Origin: Nicotiana tabacum
Taxonomy: Eukaryota; Streptophyta; Magnoliopsida; Solanales; Solanaceae
Length of the DNA: 64,000 nucleotides
Reading direction: 5' to 3'
Assembly (NCBI RefSeq): GCF_000715075.1
Contig: NC_134096.1
Span: 117,240,698 to 117,304,697, forward strand
The notes below the pieces were generated by a model. It did no database searches. It was not told where the DNA came from and worked only from the letters and a program-made list of their open reading frames with translations. This document shows positions 35,493-46,760 of the stretch, one piece after another; the first letter of the stretch is position 1, and every line of letters starts with the position of its first letter. Both the position numbers and the translations under genes were made by a program.

Positions 35493-36930
35493 ATGGTGAG
35501 AACACGCTCTAATGAGATTCCAGACTAGGGAAGAGCTACTCCCCTAGTTGCTAGAGGCCGAGGCAGAGGCCGAAGGAGGGCTCCAGCCCGTGGTAGAGGG
35601 AGAAGACATCCCAGGACTATTCCGGTTATGCCGCCAGTGAATCCAGCAGAAAATCCCATTATTGAGGAGCAGGGTGAGGTGCCTGTGGTAGAGCCAGCTC
35701 CGGTGGACTTCACATCTGCACCTGGATTTCAGGATGTCATGGGTCGTATGCTGCGATTCATGGACAATATGACTCAGGCCGGTTTATTTCCGGCAGACCC
35801 ATCCATATCTCAGGCGGGCGGGGGAGCACAGACCCTACTGCGCAGGCTCATGGACAGGCAGTTGCTGTATATCAGACCCAGGGTGCACTACCCATGGGTG
35901 GAGTCCAGCCAGTGGCAGCAGCTACACCTGAGCCTAGGCCAGCTGTAGCCGTCGATCCTTAGAAACTATTGGACAGATGGACTAGACTACATCCTCATGT
36001 CTTCGGGGGTGAGCGACATGAGGATCCACAGGGTTTCATTGATCGTTGCAAGGATAGACTGTACAACATGAGGATATTGGAATCCCATGGGGTTGATTTC
36101 GCTACTTTTCAGCTAGAGGGGTGGCAGTCTTATGCTCTTGGCAGACCAGCAGATTCTCCTCCCATGACTTGGGACAGTTCACCCGTATCTTCTTGGAAAG
36201 GTATATTCCACCCTCCCAGAGGGAAGAGTTGCGGTTTCAGTTTGAGCAGCTCCAGCAGGGTCAGATATTAGTGACTGATTATGAGGCGAGGTTTTCTGAA
36301 TTATCTCGCCATGCACTAATGATACTCCCTACTGAGGCAGAGAGAGTGCGAAGGTTTGTAACTGGTTTACATACTGGTATTCAGGCTACTATGGCTCGAG
36401 AGGTTGAGATGGGTACTTCTTATGAGCGAGTTGTGGAGATAGCCCGGAGGATTGAGGTTGTACGTCAGCGGAGCCGAGAGCAGATTATGAGAGATAAGCG
36501 GTTCAGGTACTCTGGAGAGTTTAGAGGTGCTCCATCCGGGGGCAGAGGTCAGTTCGTGAGGGGACAGTCCAGCAGACCCCCATATCCAGCACCACCACCT
36601 CCTCGAGGTGCACCAGTACGACCTTATTTCAGTGCTATACCAGAGAGTTCTTATCGCCCACCAGCTATTCAGGGTTCTTTCAGTGGGTATTCAGGTCCCC
36701 AGGGCCAGACACTTAATCAGCAGCCTATCGCACCGAAGAGTTGTTACGAGTGCGGGGATCCCAGTCACATACGGAGGTTTTGCTCCAGGCTTCGGGGTAG
36801 ACCAGTACAGCAGGGTCAGCAGCCTATGCTTACCGGACCAGTTGCTCCCCCAGTAGTCCGACCACCCAGAGGTGGAGGACAGGTGATTAGGGGTCGTCCT
36901 AGGGGTGGAGGTCAGCCAGGCGGAGGCTAG
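35493..36930 (+). pseudogene. gag: gag of gypsy-3, broken
   Basis: Starts MVRTRSNEIP at 35493, directly after a CAG acceptor. A TAG stop follows at codon 12 (35526-35528). Beyond it come an Arg/Gly-rich segment (RGRGRGRRRAPARGRGRR), the retrotransposon gag domain (EDPQGFID, WDQFTRIFLERY, ERVRRFVTGL) and the zinc knuckle CYECGDPSHIRRFC (about 36742-36783), which is intact. Frame changes occur near 35840 and near 36120, the second removing the few residues before QSYALGRP. The frame ends with TAG at 36928-36930, then continues open into protease. Non-functional. Confidence 0.87.
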
Positions 36931-39900
36931 CCAGTTGGCACTCCAGCTCGGTTCTATGCTTTTCCGGCTAGATCAGATGCAGAGGCCTCAGATGCCGTGA
37001 TTACAGGTATTATTTCTGTTTGTGGCAAAGATGCCTCAGTATTATTTGATCCAGGATCCACATATTCATATGTGTCATCTCTATTTTCTCCATTCCTGGG
37101 TGTTTCTCGTGAGTCCTTGAGTACTCCTATTTATGTGTCCACTCATGTGGGCGATTCTGTTATTGTGAACCGGATCTACCGGTCCTGTATTATTACATTC
37201 TGTGGTTATGAAACTAGAGCAGATCTCCTATTGCTTGAGATGACCGATTTTGAAATTATTCTGGGTATGGACTGGTTATCTCCATATCATGCTATTCTAG
37301 ATTGTCATGCCAAGACTGTTACCTTGGCTATTCCAGCATTGCCTAAGCTGGAGTGGAAGGGTTCGCCTGTTAGTTCATTTAATCGAGTTATTTCTTTTAT
37401 AAAGGCTCAACACATGGTTGAGAAGGGTTGTTTGGCTTATCTAGCCTATGTTCGGGATACTACTGCAGAGACTCCGGCTATTGATTCAGTGCCTGTAGTT
37501 CGGGAGTTCCCCGATGTATTTCCGTCAGATCTTCCAGGTATGCCACCTGATTGTGATATTGATTTCTGTATTGACTTGGCTTAAGTACCCAGCCTATATC
37601 TATCCCACCGTATCGCATGGCTCCGAAAGAATTGAAAGAATTGAAAGAACAGCTTGAAGAGTTACTAGCCAAAGGGTTTGTCTGACCGAGTGTATCACCT
37701 TGGGGTGCACCAGTATTTTTTGTGAAAAAGAAGGATGGAACAATGCGGATGTGTATTGATTATCGCCAATTGAACAAAGTCACTATTAAGAACAAGTACC
37801 CATTGCAGCGTATTGATGATCTATTTGACCAGTTGCAGGGTGCTAGGGTATTCTCTAAGATCGATTTGAGGTCGGGGTACCATCAGTTGAAGATTCGGGA
37901 TTCGGATGTTCCGAAGACTGCTTTCCGTATTAGATATGGTCATTATGAGTTTTTGGTAATGTCTTTTGGTTTAACTAATGCCCCAGTAGCATTTATGGAT
38001 CTGATGAACAGGGTATTCAGGCCATATATTGACTCATTTGTCATTGTCTTCATTGATGACATTTTGATCTACTCATGTAGTAAGGAGGAGGAGGAGCAGC
38101 ATATGAGAGTAGTGCTTCAGACATTGCGGGAACAAAAACTATATGCTAAGTTCTCTAAATGTGAGTTTTGGCTAGAGTCTGTATCATTTTTGGGACATAT
38201 CGTATCGGGAAAAGGTATTAAAGTTGATCCCAAAAAGATTGAGGCAGTTCAGAATTGGCATCGTCCCACTTCGGCGACGGAGATCAGGAGTTTTCTGGGT
38301 TTGGCAGGTTATTATCGTCGGTTCGTGGAAGGTTTTTCATCTATTGCAGCACCTTTGACCAAATTAACCCAGAAGGGTGCTCCATTCCGATGGTCCGATG
38401 ATTGTGAGGTGAGCTTTCAGAAGCTCAAGACATCATTGACTACAACACCAGTGTTAGTGTTGCCTTCCGGTTTGGGGATGTATACAATGTATTGCCATGC
38501 TTCGCGCATTGGCTTGGGTTGTGTATTGATGCAGGAAGGGAAAGTTATTGCATATGCTTCACGTCAGCTGAAGCCCCACGAAAAGAATTATCCGGTACAT
38601 GATTTGGAGTTAGCTGCGATTGTTCACGCTCTTAAGATTTGGAGGCATTATCTTTATGGGGTGTCTTGTGAAGTTTACACTGATCATCGCACTTTGCAGC
38701 ATTTGTTCAAGCAGAGGGATCTAAATTTGAGACAGCGCAGATGGCTGGAGTTACTAAAAGATTATGATATTATTATTCTGTATCATCCAGGCAAAGCAAA
38801 TATGGTTGCAGATGCCTTGAGCAGAAAGGCAGAGAGTATGGGTAGTTTGGCTTTCATTTCAGCAGAGGAAAGACCATTAGCCTCAGATATTCAGTCTTTG
38901 GCTAACAGACTTGTGAGGCTGGATATTTAAGAGCCTAGTCGAGTTCTTGAATATGTTGTGGCTCGGTCTTCACTATTTAAATAGATCAAGGCTCACCAGT
39001 ATGATGACCTACACCTGGTGGTTCTTCGTGAAACGGTACTACGAGGTGATGCCAAGGAAGTTACTATTAGAGCGGATGGTGTTCTGCGACTCCAGGATCG
39101 TCTATGTGTTCCTAATGTGGATGGACTGAGGAAAAAGATCCTGGAAGAGGCACACAGTTCTCGATATTCTATTCATCCAGGTGCTAAGAAAATGTATCGT
39201 GACTTGAGGCAGTATTATTGGTGGCAACGAATGAAAAAGGACATAGTTGAGTATGTAGCTCAGTGTCTAAATTGCCAGCAAGTTAAATATGAGCACCAGA
39301 GGCCAGGTGGCCTACTCCAGCAGATGACCATACCAGAGTAGAAATGGGAACGAATTACTATGGATTTTGTAGTTGGGTTGCCGCGGACCTTGAGGAAGTT
39401 TGATGCAGTTTGGGTGATTGTTGACAGGTTGACCAAGTCGGCACATTTTATTCCTGTTGTGACTACGTATACTTCATAGAGGTTGGCCCAGATTTATATT
39501 CAGGAGATAGTTCGGTTGCACGGTGTGCCAATTTCCATCATATCATATAGAGGCCCTCAATTTACTTCACATTTCTGGCGAGCAGTACAGAGTGAGTTGG
39601 GAACCCGTGTAGAGCTCAGCACAGCCTTTCATCCGCAGACCGATGGACAGTCAGAGAGGACAATTCATATTTTGGAGGATATGCTCAGGGCATGTGTGAT
39701 TGACTTTGGAGGTCAGTGGGATCGTTTCCTGCCTTTGGCCGAGTTTGCTTATAATAACAGTTACCAATCCAGCATCGAGATGGCTCCATTTGAGGCTTTA
39801 TATGGTCGGCGATGTCGTTCATCTATCGGATGGTTTGAGCCAGGCGAGGCTAAGTTATATGGTACTGATTTGGTAAGGGATGCCTTGGAAAAGGTAAAGT

Positions 39901-40440
39901 TGATTCAGGAGCGACTTCGTACAGCACAGTCCAGACAAAAGAGTTACGCGGATCAGAAAGCGCGTGATATATCATTTATGGTAGGTGAAAAAGTTCTCTT
40001 GAAGGTTTCGCCGATGAAGGGAATTTTGAGATTCGGGAAGAAGGGCAAGTTGAGCCCAAGGTTTATAGGCCCATTTGAGGTGTTGAAACGAGTTGGGGAG
40101 GTTGCTTATGAGCTTGCATTGCCTCCCAGCCTATCGGGAGTTCATCCGATTTTTCACGTATCTATGCTCCGGAAGTATCATGCCGACCTATCACATGTGT
40201 TAGACTACAGCACAGTTCAGCTAGATAATAGCTTGGGTTATGAAGAGGAACCAATTGCCATTGTTGATAAACAGGTTCGCCAGTTGAGGTCCAAGAGGAT
40301 TTCTGCAGTAAAAGTCCAGTGGAGGGGCCAACCAGTCGAGGAAGCGACTTGAGAGGCCGAGGAAAACATGCGGTGCAGATATCCAGACTTATTCAGCACT
40401 TCAGGTATAATTCTAAACCCGTTCGAGGACGAACGTTTGT
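36931..40440 (+). pseudogene. pol: pol of gypsy-3 (PR-RT-RNase H-INT-chromodomain-like), broken
   Basis: Protease has LFDPGSTYSYVS (37042 onward). A frameshift at about 37582 precedes RT. A continuous 402-codon frame (37722-38930) holds RT ([18 protein letters not shown] at 38046-38066) and RNase H, in which the first catalytic Asp is His ([10 protein letters not shown], codon 38496-38498). Integrase keeps the HHCC finger (CLNCQQVK), MDFVVGLP and the Glu (QSERT), but its second catalytic Asp is Tyr (ISYRGPQF, codon 39546-39548). The C-terminus has LSPRFIGPFEVL, FHVSMLRKYH and a chromodomain-like tail (VKVQWRGQPVEEAT-stop). Stops lie at about 37683, 38930, 38980, 39340, 39478 and 40350. It is better preserved than gypsy-2 but dead. 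Confidence 0.92.
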
Positions 40441-40444
40441 TTAA

Positions 40445-40455
40445 GAGGCGGAGAA
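40445..40455 (+). other. Polypurine tract of gypsy-3
   Basis: AGGCGGAGAA-type purine run directly before the 3' LTR start TGTAATGACCC at 40456. Confidence 0.7.
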
Positions 40456-43384
40456 TGTAATGACCCAACCGGTTATTTTAACTTTTAGAACCACGTTCCC
40501 TAAAATAAAACTACCCGTAGGTGCTTATAATGATTTATGACTTACGGGAATGTTTGGTTCGGGATTTGGAAGTGTTTGGGGTGAAACCGGAACATTTGGT
40601 TCCTTAAGTTGGCCTTAAAGTGTTAAGTTTGACTTCGGTCAACATTTTTAGAAAACGACCCCGGAATAGAATTTTGATGATTCCAACAGCTCCATATGGT
40701 TATTTTGGACTTAGGAGCGTGATCGGAATTTTATTTGGAAGTCCGTAGTGAATTTAGGCTTGAAATGGCTAAAATAGGAATTTAAAGTTTGGAAGTTTGA
40801 CTGATGAGTTGACTTTTTGATACCGGAGTCAGAATCCAGTTCCGAAAATTTTCATAGCTCCGTTATATAAATTATGACTTGTGTGTAAAATTTGAGGTCA
40901 ATCGGAGTTGATTTGATAGGTTCCAACATTGAATGTAGAAGTTGAAAACTCTTAGTTTCATTAAGCTTGAATTGGGGTATGATTCATGGTTTTAGCATTG
41001 TTTGATGTGATTTAGAGGTTCGACTAAGTTCGTATGATTTTTTAGGACTTGTTGGTATATTTGGTTGAGGTCCCGAGGGCCTCGGGTGAGTTTCAGATGG
41101 TTAACGGATCAAAAATTTGAGTTAAAAAGCTGCTGCAATTTTTCCTCTTCTGTTGGACATTCTGGGCTGTGATCGAGCCCAGATATCGAGCCCAGGGTTG
41201 ACGAGGTACAGGCTCGAGCTAGAGTATCGAATCCATGATCGAAGGTCCAACTCGAGGGCAATGATCGAAGGTCCATCTCGAGGGCCAGGATCGAGACCCA
41301 AGATCGAGGGTCACGATCGAAGGCTCAAGCTCGATGCCATGATTGAGGCTATGATCGAAGTCCCAACCTCGATACCCTGATTGAGGCCATGACCGAGGTC
41401 CAGGCTCGAGCTTGTGATCGAAGTCGCGATCGAAGGCAAGGCTCGAGGGCATGATCGAAGGTATGGCTCGAGGGCTAGGATCGAGACCCAAGCTCGATGC
41501 CCTGATCGAAGGCACAACCTCGATGCCCTGATCGAAGGCACATGTTCGATACCGCGATCGAGGCCCAGTTCGAGGACCAGTTCCGAAGGCTGCTGGACAG
41601 TTTTATAAAAAGAGGGCATTCGTCCCATTTGTCATTTTTGACGAACTTGAGCTTGAGCAGAGACGACTTTTGGCAGATTTTCAAGGGAAAAATATTGGGG
41701 TAAGTGATTCTAACTCGGATTTGGTCTACATATACAAGTGTATCATTGTTTTTCACAATTTAATTAGTGTTTTGAGATTTGAGATTTGGAAAAGTTTAGA
41801 AATCTCATAGAAACGAAATTTTGAGATTTCGGTATCGATTCGGAGTCAGATTTGAGTGAAACTGGTATGGTTGTACTCGTAATTAAATGGGTTGTCGGAA
41901 TTCATAACTTTTGTCGGATTCCGAGATGTGGGCCCCGCGGGCGAATTTTTAATTAATTTCGGGATTTTTATTTAAAATGTAGTATTTCCTTATAGAATTT
42001 ATTTCCTATAATTTTTAGTGATTTTATCGAATTATTTTGGCTAGATTCGAGCCAGACAGAGTTGGATAATCGTGAAAAAGGCAATATTGTGGATTAAATT
42101 GGAGTAAGACGAGGTAAGTCTCTTGTCTAATCTTGTGAGGGAGAAATTATCTCATAAGTGATTAAAATTAAATAATTGTTGCTAATTGTGGTAGGCTACG
42201 TACGCACGTGGTGATGAGAGTCTGTGCGTAGCTACTATTAATGCTAAAGTCCGGGTAGTTTAGGACTCAAAGCATGCCTTACTTGTGTAAATTATATTCT
42301 TTGATTTATTTATATTAATTGATATCTATATGAATATATTGTGAATTGTTAGATAAAGATATTAAAGGATGAAAATTTCATAGGCTTGATTGTCTGTTTA
42401 AATCAATGAATTGTTAAAAGAAATTGTTCTCCTCCCAAATTCATCTTATAATGAATATACTCTCCTTCCGGAGGCACATAAGAAAATGTCCTCATTTCTT
42501 GTGGAGCGGGCCGAATGCCTCGGCAGGATAGATGCATCTATGGATCGCGCTGCACGTCCCTCGGCAGTGTACACGACACTCTGGATCGGGCCGTACGTCC
42601 TCGGCAGAAATCGTGCTTAATAATAATAATTACACGATACTTTAATAATTTATTTCAGCTTGTGAAGCTAATTAATAAATTGAAAAATCCTTGGAATTTA
42701 ATGAATTATTATTCTTGCTTGTTTAGGAATTAATTGTTACTCCTGTAAATGAGATTTAATTGATAAATTTGGAATTTATTTGAATTGAAGAAATTTAATT
42801 AATATATTGAGAATTGTTACATTTGAAGGAATTTGATTATTTCCGCTGATTAAATAAATTATTTGTAAATTCTGTAAATCATGCTGATTTGAATATTCTA
42901 ATTCTATTTCAAATATTATTGACCCATAGTGAGTGTCAAAGTCGGCCATCCCGTCTCTACCACTTCGAGATTAGGCTTGATACTTAGGGTACACGTTGTT
43001 TACGTACTCATACTACACTTGATGCACTTTTTGTGCAGGATCTGAGACAGGTACTAGTGGAGGACCTATCATCACATACCCACATCATCCCGAGGCATAG
43101 TGGTGAGCTGCCTTTCTGAGCCGTTCTGCAGCTACCAGTGTCTCTTCTGATATTTATATTCTGTCTATTTCATTTCAGACAGTATTTGGAGTTTTGTATA
43201 ATCTACTAGATGCTCATGCACTTGTGACACCGTGTCTTGGCACACACATTGGTAGAAATTGATATTTTATTATTTTTATTTTTTTAATAAAAGTTTAACC
43301 AATGTACGTTTGACTTATTAGTTGGCTTGCCTAGCTGTAGTGTTGGGCGTCATCACGACCTATAGGTGAAATTGGGTCGTGACA
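40456..43384 (+). repeat. 3' LTR of gypsy-3
   Basis: 2929 bp, same ends and landmarks as the 5' LTR: motif array about 41168-41586, TATAAAA 41604-41610, GTAAGTGAT at 41700, three GGATCG units about 42502-42608. The inverted repeat near 42195-42232 has decayed on its right arm (TGTGCGTAGC). Differences from the 5' LTR are concentrated in the first few hundred bases. Confidence 0.93.
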
Positions 43385-43905
43385 GGTATAATGACAATAA
43401 CAAAGACAATGGAAGTTGATAATAACGGCAATTAAAGAAGATAAAGAAGACACAAATTTAACGTGGTTCGGTCAAGGTGACCTACGTCCACAAGCGGAGA
43501 AAAGCAATTTCACTATACCAACAAGAGTACAAAAGAGAGTACAAAATTAGAGTAAATACTCTAATTAATCCCAAATACCCCAAGAGAATAACCTCACAAG
43601 ATCACTCCAAAGAAAGGGTTCACACAAGTATTTCCCAACACTCACTCTCTTACAAAATACTCTATAATGAAATAAAGGAGGAGAAAAAAAGACAAGAGTG
43701 AAAAGCTCTTGAATTGGTGTGTTTGCAAATGAGGAGAAACTCCTCTATTTATAGCAAGAAATCCTTGGCCTAATAATGGATATTACATCATGGCAAATGT
43801 CATGATCCACAATTTTGTTATAATGGATATTATGTCATGAACCACAAATTTATTATAATAGATATTATGTCATGGCAAATGTCATAAAAATTTGGCCATA
43901 TTATA
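43385..43905 (-). repeat. Copia 5' LTR, distal fragment
   Basis: Continues the copia LTR from 32340 after gypsy-3, starting with the duplicated ggtat. It ends CATATTATA at 43905, followed by the copia target duplication aacat. The minus-strand TATA box (TATAAATAG) is at 43744-43752. Confidence 0.93.
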
Positions 43906-44370
43906 AACATTATAATTTATAAGTTGACTCTCATAGTCAGAATTACAAATTTATTTTAAAATTCTTTTGGGATTGGAGTCCCGTGAATATATATATGGAC
44001 GAGGAAAATTTAGAAGAAGGGATCGAATTTTGTCTGATTCAAACCGAGTGGTACAAGTTGGCGAATCCATAGAAATCGCAAAATCTTCCTTGAAGATTAT
44101 ATCCTTGTAAATTATTATTTTTCTTACCATCTTTTTTTTTTTATAGTTTTTTCACCATTATCACTTCATAATTTGGCCAATTCAACCACTATAATATACT
44201 GAAAACACTTAGAGATAGGGACTGCCACTCATGGATAACATAAACACAATACGTGTTTATGAAAAATTAAGGTTCTAAGATTAAAAAGTTTAGTACACTA
44301 GGAAAAATTAACTAATGCCTGGAAGATATAAATAGTGTTACATGTGTGAAGTCAGAAGGAAGATATAAAG

Positions 44371-44440
44371 GGCAGTGCGGTGCACTAAATTCTCACTATA
44401 CGCAGGATTCGGAGAAAGATCGGACCACAAGGGTCTATTT
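44371..44440 (-). mobile_element. Fragment of a TS-type (Solanaceae) SINE
   Basis: On the minus strand this reads AGACCCTTGTGGTCCG...GTGCACCGCACTGCCC, the body and 3' part of the TS SINE family as I know it, with several substitutions. The tRNA-derived 5' part with the pol III boxes is missing, so this is a truncated relic. Confidence 0.6.
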
Positions 44441-46384
44441 ATTAGATAATCAAGTGCAACTGGTAAGTGGTAGCTATGTTTGAGTTCTGATTATATGCAG
44501 AGTTATGAGGTAAATTAAAGAAGATGGGAGTGATGATTATAAGAGAAAATGATAATTTATGGATCAACCACACCACATGCAAATTCCAGATTTTCAGCAT
44601 TTCCATACTCCTAAAACATAATGAGTAGTACTCTCAGTTTGGACCAAACCCTACTTTTGTAAGGAAATGTCTTCTGATCTATGTGATATATGCACCTATA
44701 TCACATAGAACTACCTATTCAAGTTACACTAAATTAGTGTCAATCATCAATAAATGCGGTAGTTATTTATTTTCTCTTCCATTGTTTCTCTTGCGAGTGA
44801 ATCGCACGTTCTAAAGACTTGCTTATTCATGCAATGTTTTTGGTTCCCAAATTAGAACAAACTCTCCTTCCTGTTCCTTGATAAAATGGTAAAAACTAAC
44901 CCGATATTTACATCAAACAAATTTCTAAATGACACTAGTCACTTTATTTAACTATAGTAATTACATACTGCAGTACTTAACCACAGTTAGCTACCATTTA
45001 TTTTGCACATGATCTTAATCTTAAATAATAATATAAAATTATACTTAATAACCTTGCTATCCCCTTATTGTTCTAGCAATACCAGACGAAAGTAGTCAAA
45101 ACTGAATTTAGTTCCTTACTAATTACTCTTCTATGAATGTAGACTCATAGATATATGCCACAACATTTTATAATACCAAGGTTAGGACGTTTGAAATACA
45201 TGTTGGGGGTTTGTTTTCGAAACACATGGTTACAACTGATTCGAGGTAATTCTTCACAAAAATTCATACTTAACCTAGATGAGCCCACTTTTAACCTTGG
45301 TGTTGTATCTTCAAAGTTTGCTGAAAAATATAATCATCAACCACGGATTATGGAGTGTATCATATATATCTTCTTTTGGATTTTACTTCCATACTCTGAT
45401 AATATAGATAACTTTTACACTAACAATTAATTTTGTTATTATAAATTTATGCGTTATCTTTTTGATAACTAGCTAGTTTTGCTTATTATGAAAGGTTATA
45501 TATGATTATCTTTAAGTATTTTGATAGTGTATATTTTTTACTACATAAAAGTTTAAATTCTTTCCTTTTCCATCTGGGAAAAAGAAGAAGAAGTTTCACG
45601 AGTATGTTTTCTTTCTTAAAGCAAAGGAAGTACCAATACTCAATGTCTAATTATGACGCATGACTTTAATTGTCACCAGGAATTGAGTATAGAAGCAAAC
45701 TCATAATGGAATTCCATTCAATTCCAAAACTTAAAACTTTGCTGCGAAACAAAGTGAGAACTATTAAAGTAAAGCAAAAGAAAAAAAAGTAAACAGAGAG
45801 TTGAAAGAACTCTATAGGACAATGACAAGTAGTTTCGATTCAAAGAGATAAAAAGAAAGTCAAAAAGTTTTATAAGAAGCTTGAAGCACACATTGAAAGA
45901 CGAAAATCAAATGATTCATTCTTTCCAAATAAAATAAAATAAAAAATAGAAAATCAAACAAAGATTTCTAAGACGACCCGCCATTCACGGCAGACAAAAG
46001 TCCATTGAAAATATGTTGTGGTTTTTGACTTTCTTTATCTTTTAATTTTGACTTTTTATACATTAAGAGCATAAATTAATTTTTGCCCTATCAAATTATC
46101 TAGGAGAGAACTACATATAACTGTTCATAATAACTAAAACTAGTAAACTAAAAAATATAATAAGTTAAAATATATTGTTACACTGATAGCGCAATAATTC
46201 TTTACGTCGAAAATATACATAGATTAAATTCTTTTATTTTAAGTTTTGTTTTTATATCATTTAATTGTAGCATATGACTCTCGCCATCAGCTCCAATGGT
46301 TCCATGCCCCTATGCAACTTTCACTTACAAATATTTGATATGTGGACAAATCAACCCATTGTAGAGAAGGTTGTCTGGGGCTTT

Positions 46385-46409
46385 GGGGTGGGGGAGGGGG
46401 GCGGGGGGG
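46385..46409 (+). other. G-quadruplex motif with 1-nt loops
   Basis: Four G runs of 4, 5, 6 and 7 bases separated by single T, A and C loops. Isolated in AT-rich sequence. Confidence 0.8.
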
Positions 46410-46638
46410 TCCCTTCATTAAATAGTGTCCATCCACCAAACTATGCTAGATTGGCAGTGATGAATTTAATTTGCTTTCACTATATCCATGCCTCATCCAG
46501 AAGAAACTTGAAGAACCATATTTTTATGAAATTAGAAAAAAAGAGAAATTAATTAATTAGTTTTGTGTGGTGTTGTGTATATACTTAGAATTACTTTTTG
46601 TTTGCCACGGACGAAACGTCGATAAGTGTTAGTATATA

Positions 46639-46760
46639 AGGTCATTTGGTAGGTATATATGGTAGATAATAGATATCAGTATTTCAATTCTCCACCAAAC
46701 GTACTGTGAAAATTATCTTGCATTAATCTAGTCTTGAATTCGACTACCAAACTATGCCTT
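46639..46760. mobile_element. Probable small MITE
   Basis: A 122-bp block begins AAGGTCATTTGGTA and ends TACCAAACTATGCCTT, an imperfect terminal inverted repeat of about 14-16 bases, with AT-rich hairpin-prone interior. The flanks (TATA/TTAG) do not give a clear target duplication, so the family is not assigned. Confidence 0.4.

Larger units (their letters stand above)
32341..43384 (+). mobile_element. Ty3/gypsy chromovirus gypsy-3 (Tekay/Del-like)
   Basis: An 11.0-kb element with a perfect 5-bp target duplication (ggtat, 32336-32340 and 43385-43389) inside the copia LTR. It has a 5' LTR, PBS, gag, pol with a chromodomain-like end, a polypurine tract and a 3' LTR. It belongs to the same broad clade as gypsy-2 but has a different LTR. 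Coding is decayed. It is the youngest resolved event in this stack, since it sits inside the copia LTR. Confidence 0.95.
27589..43905 (-). mobile_element. Ty1/copia retrotransposon, split by gypsy-3
   Basis: Minus-strand element bounded by TG...CA LTRs and a perfect 5-bp target duplication, aacat at 27584-27588 and 43906-43910. LTRs of 566 bp are at 27589-28154 and 32291-32340 plus 43385-43905; gypsy-3 lies inside the latter. A primer binding site and polypurine tract are in the expected places. The order gag-PR-INT-RT-RNase H is that of Ty1/copia, and the protein resembles Tork/Tnt1-type elements (clade is inference). Coding is broken by stops and at least two frameshifts. Without the gypsy insertion it is about 5.3 kb. 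Confidence 0.92.

Noticed and set aside
35493..40440. Idea that gypsy-3 was mobilised in trans after its coding region had already decayed
   Set aside because: The two LTRs differ noticeably in their first few hundred bases, so post-insertion mutation can account for the stops. A measured LTR divergence would be needed.
46274..46552. 92-codon plus-strand frame containing the G-rich run
   Set aside because: No recognisable domain, and it spans the G-quadruplex motif and A-rich tail; likely chance.
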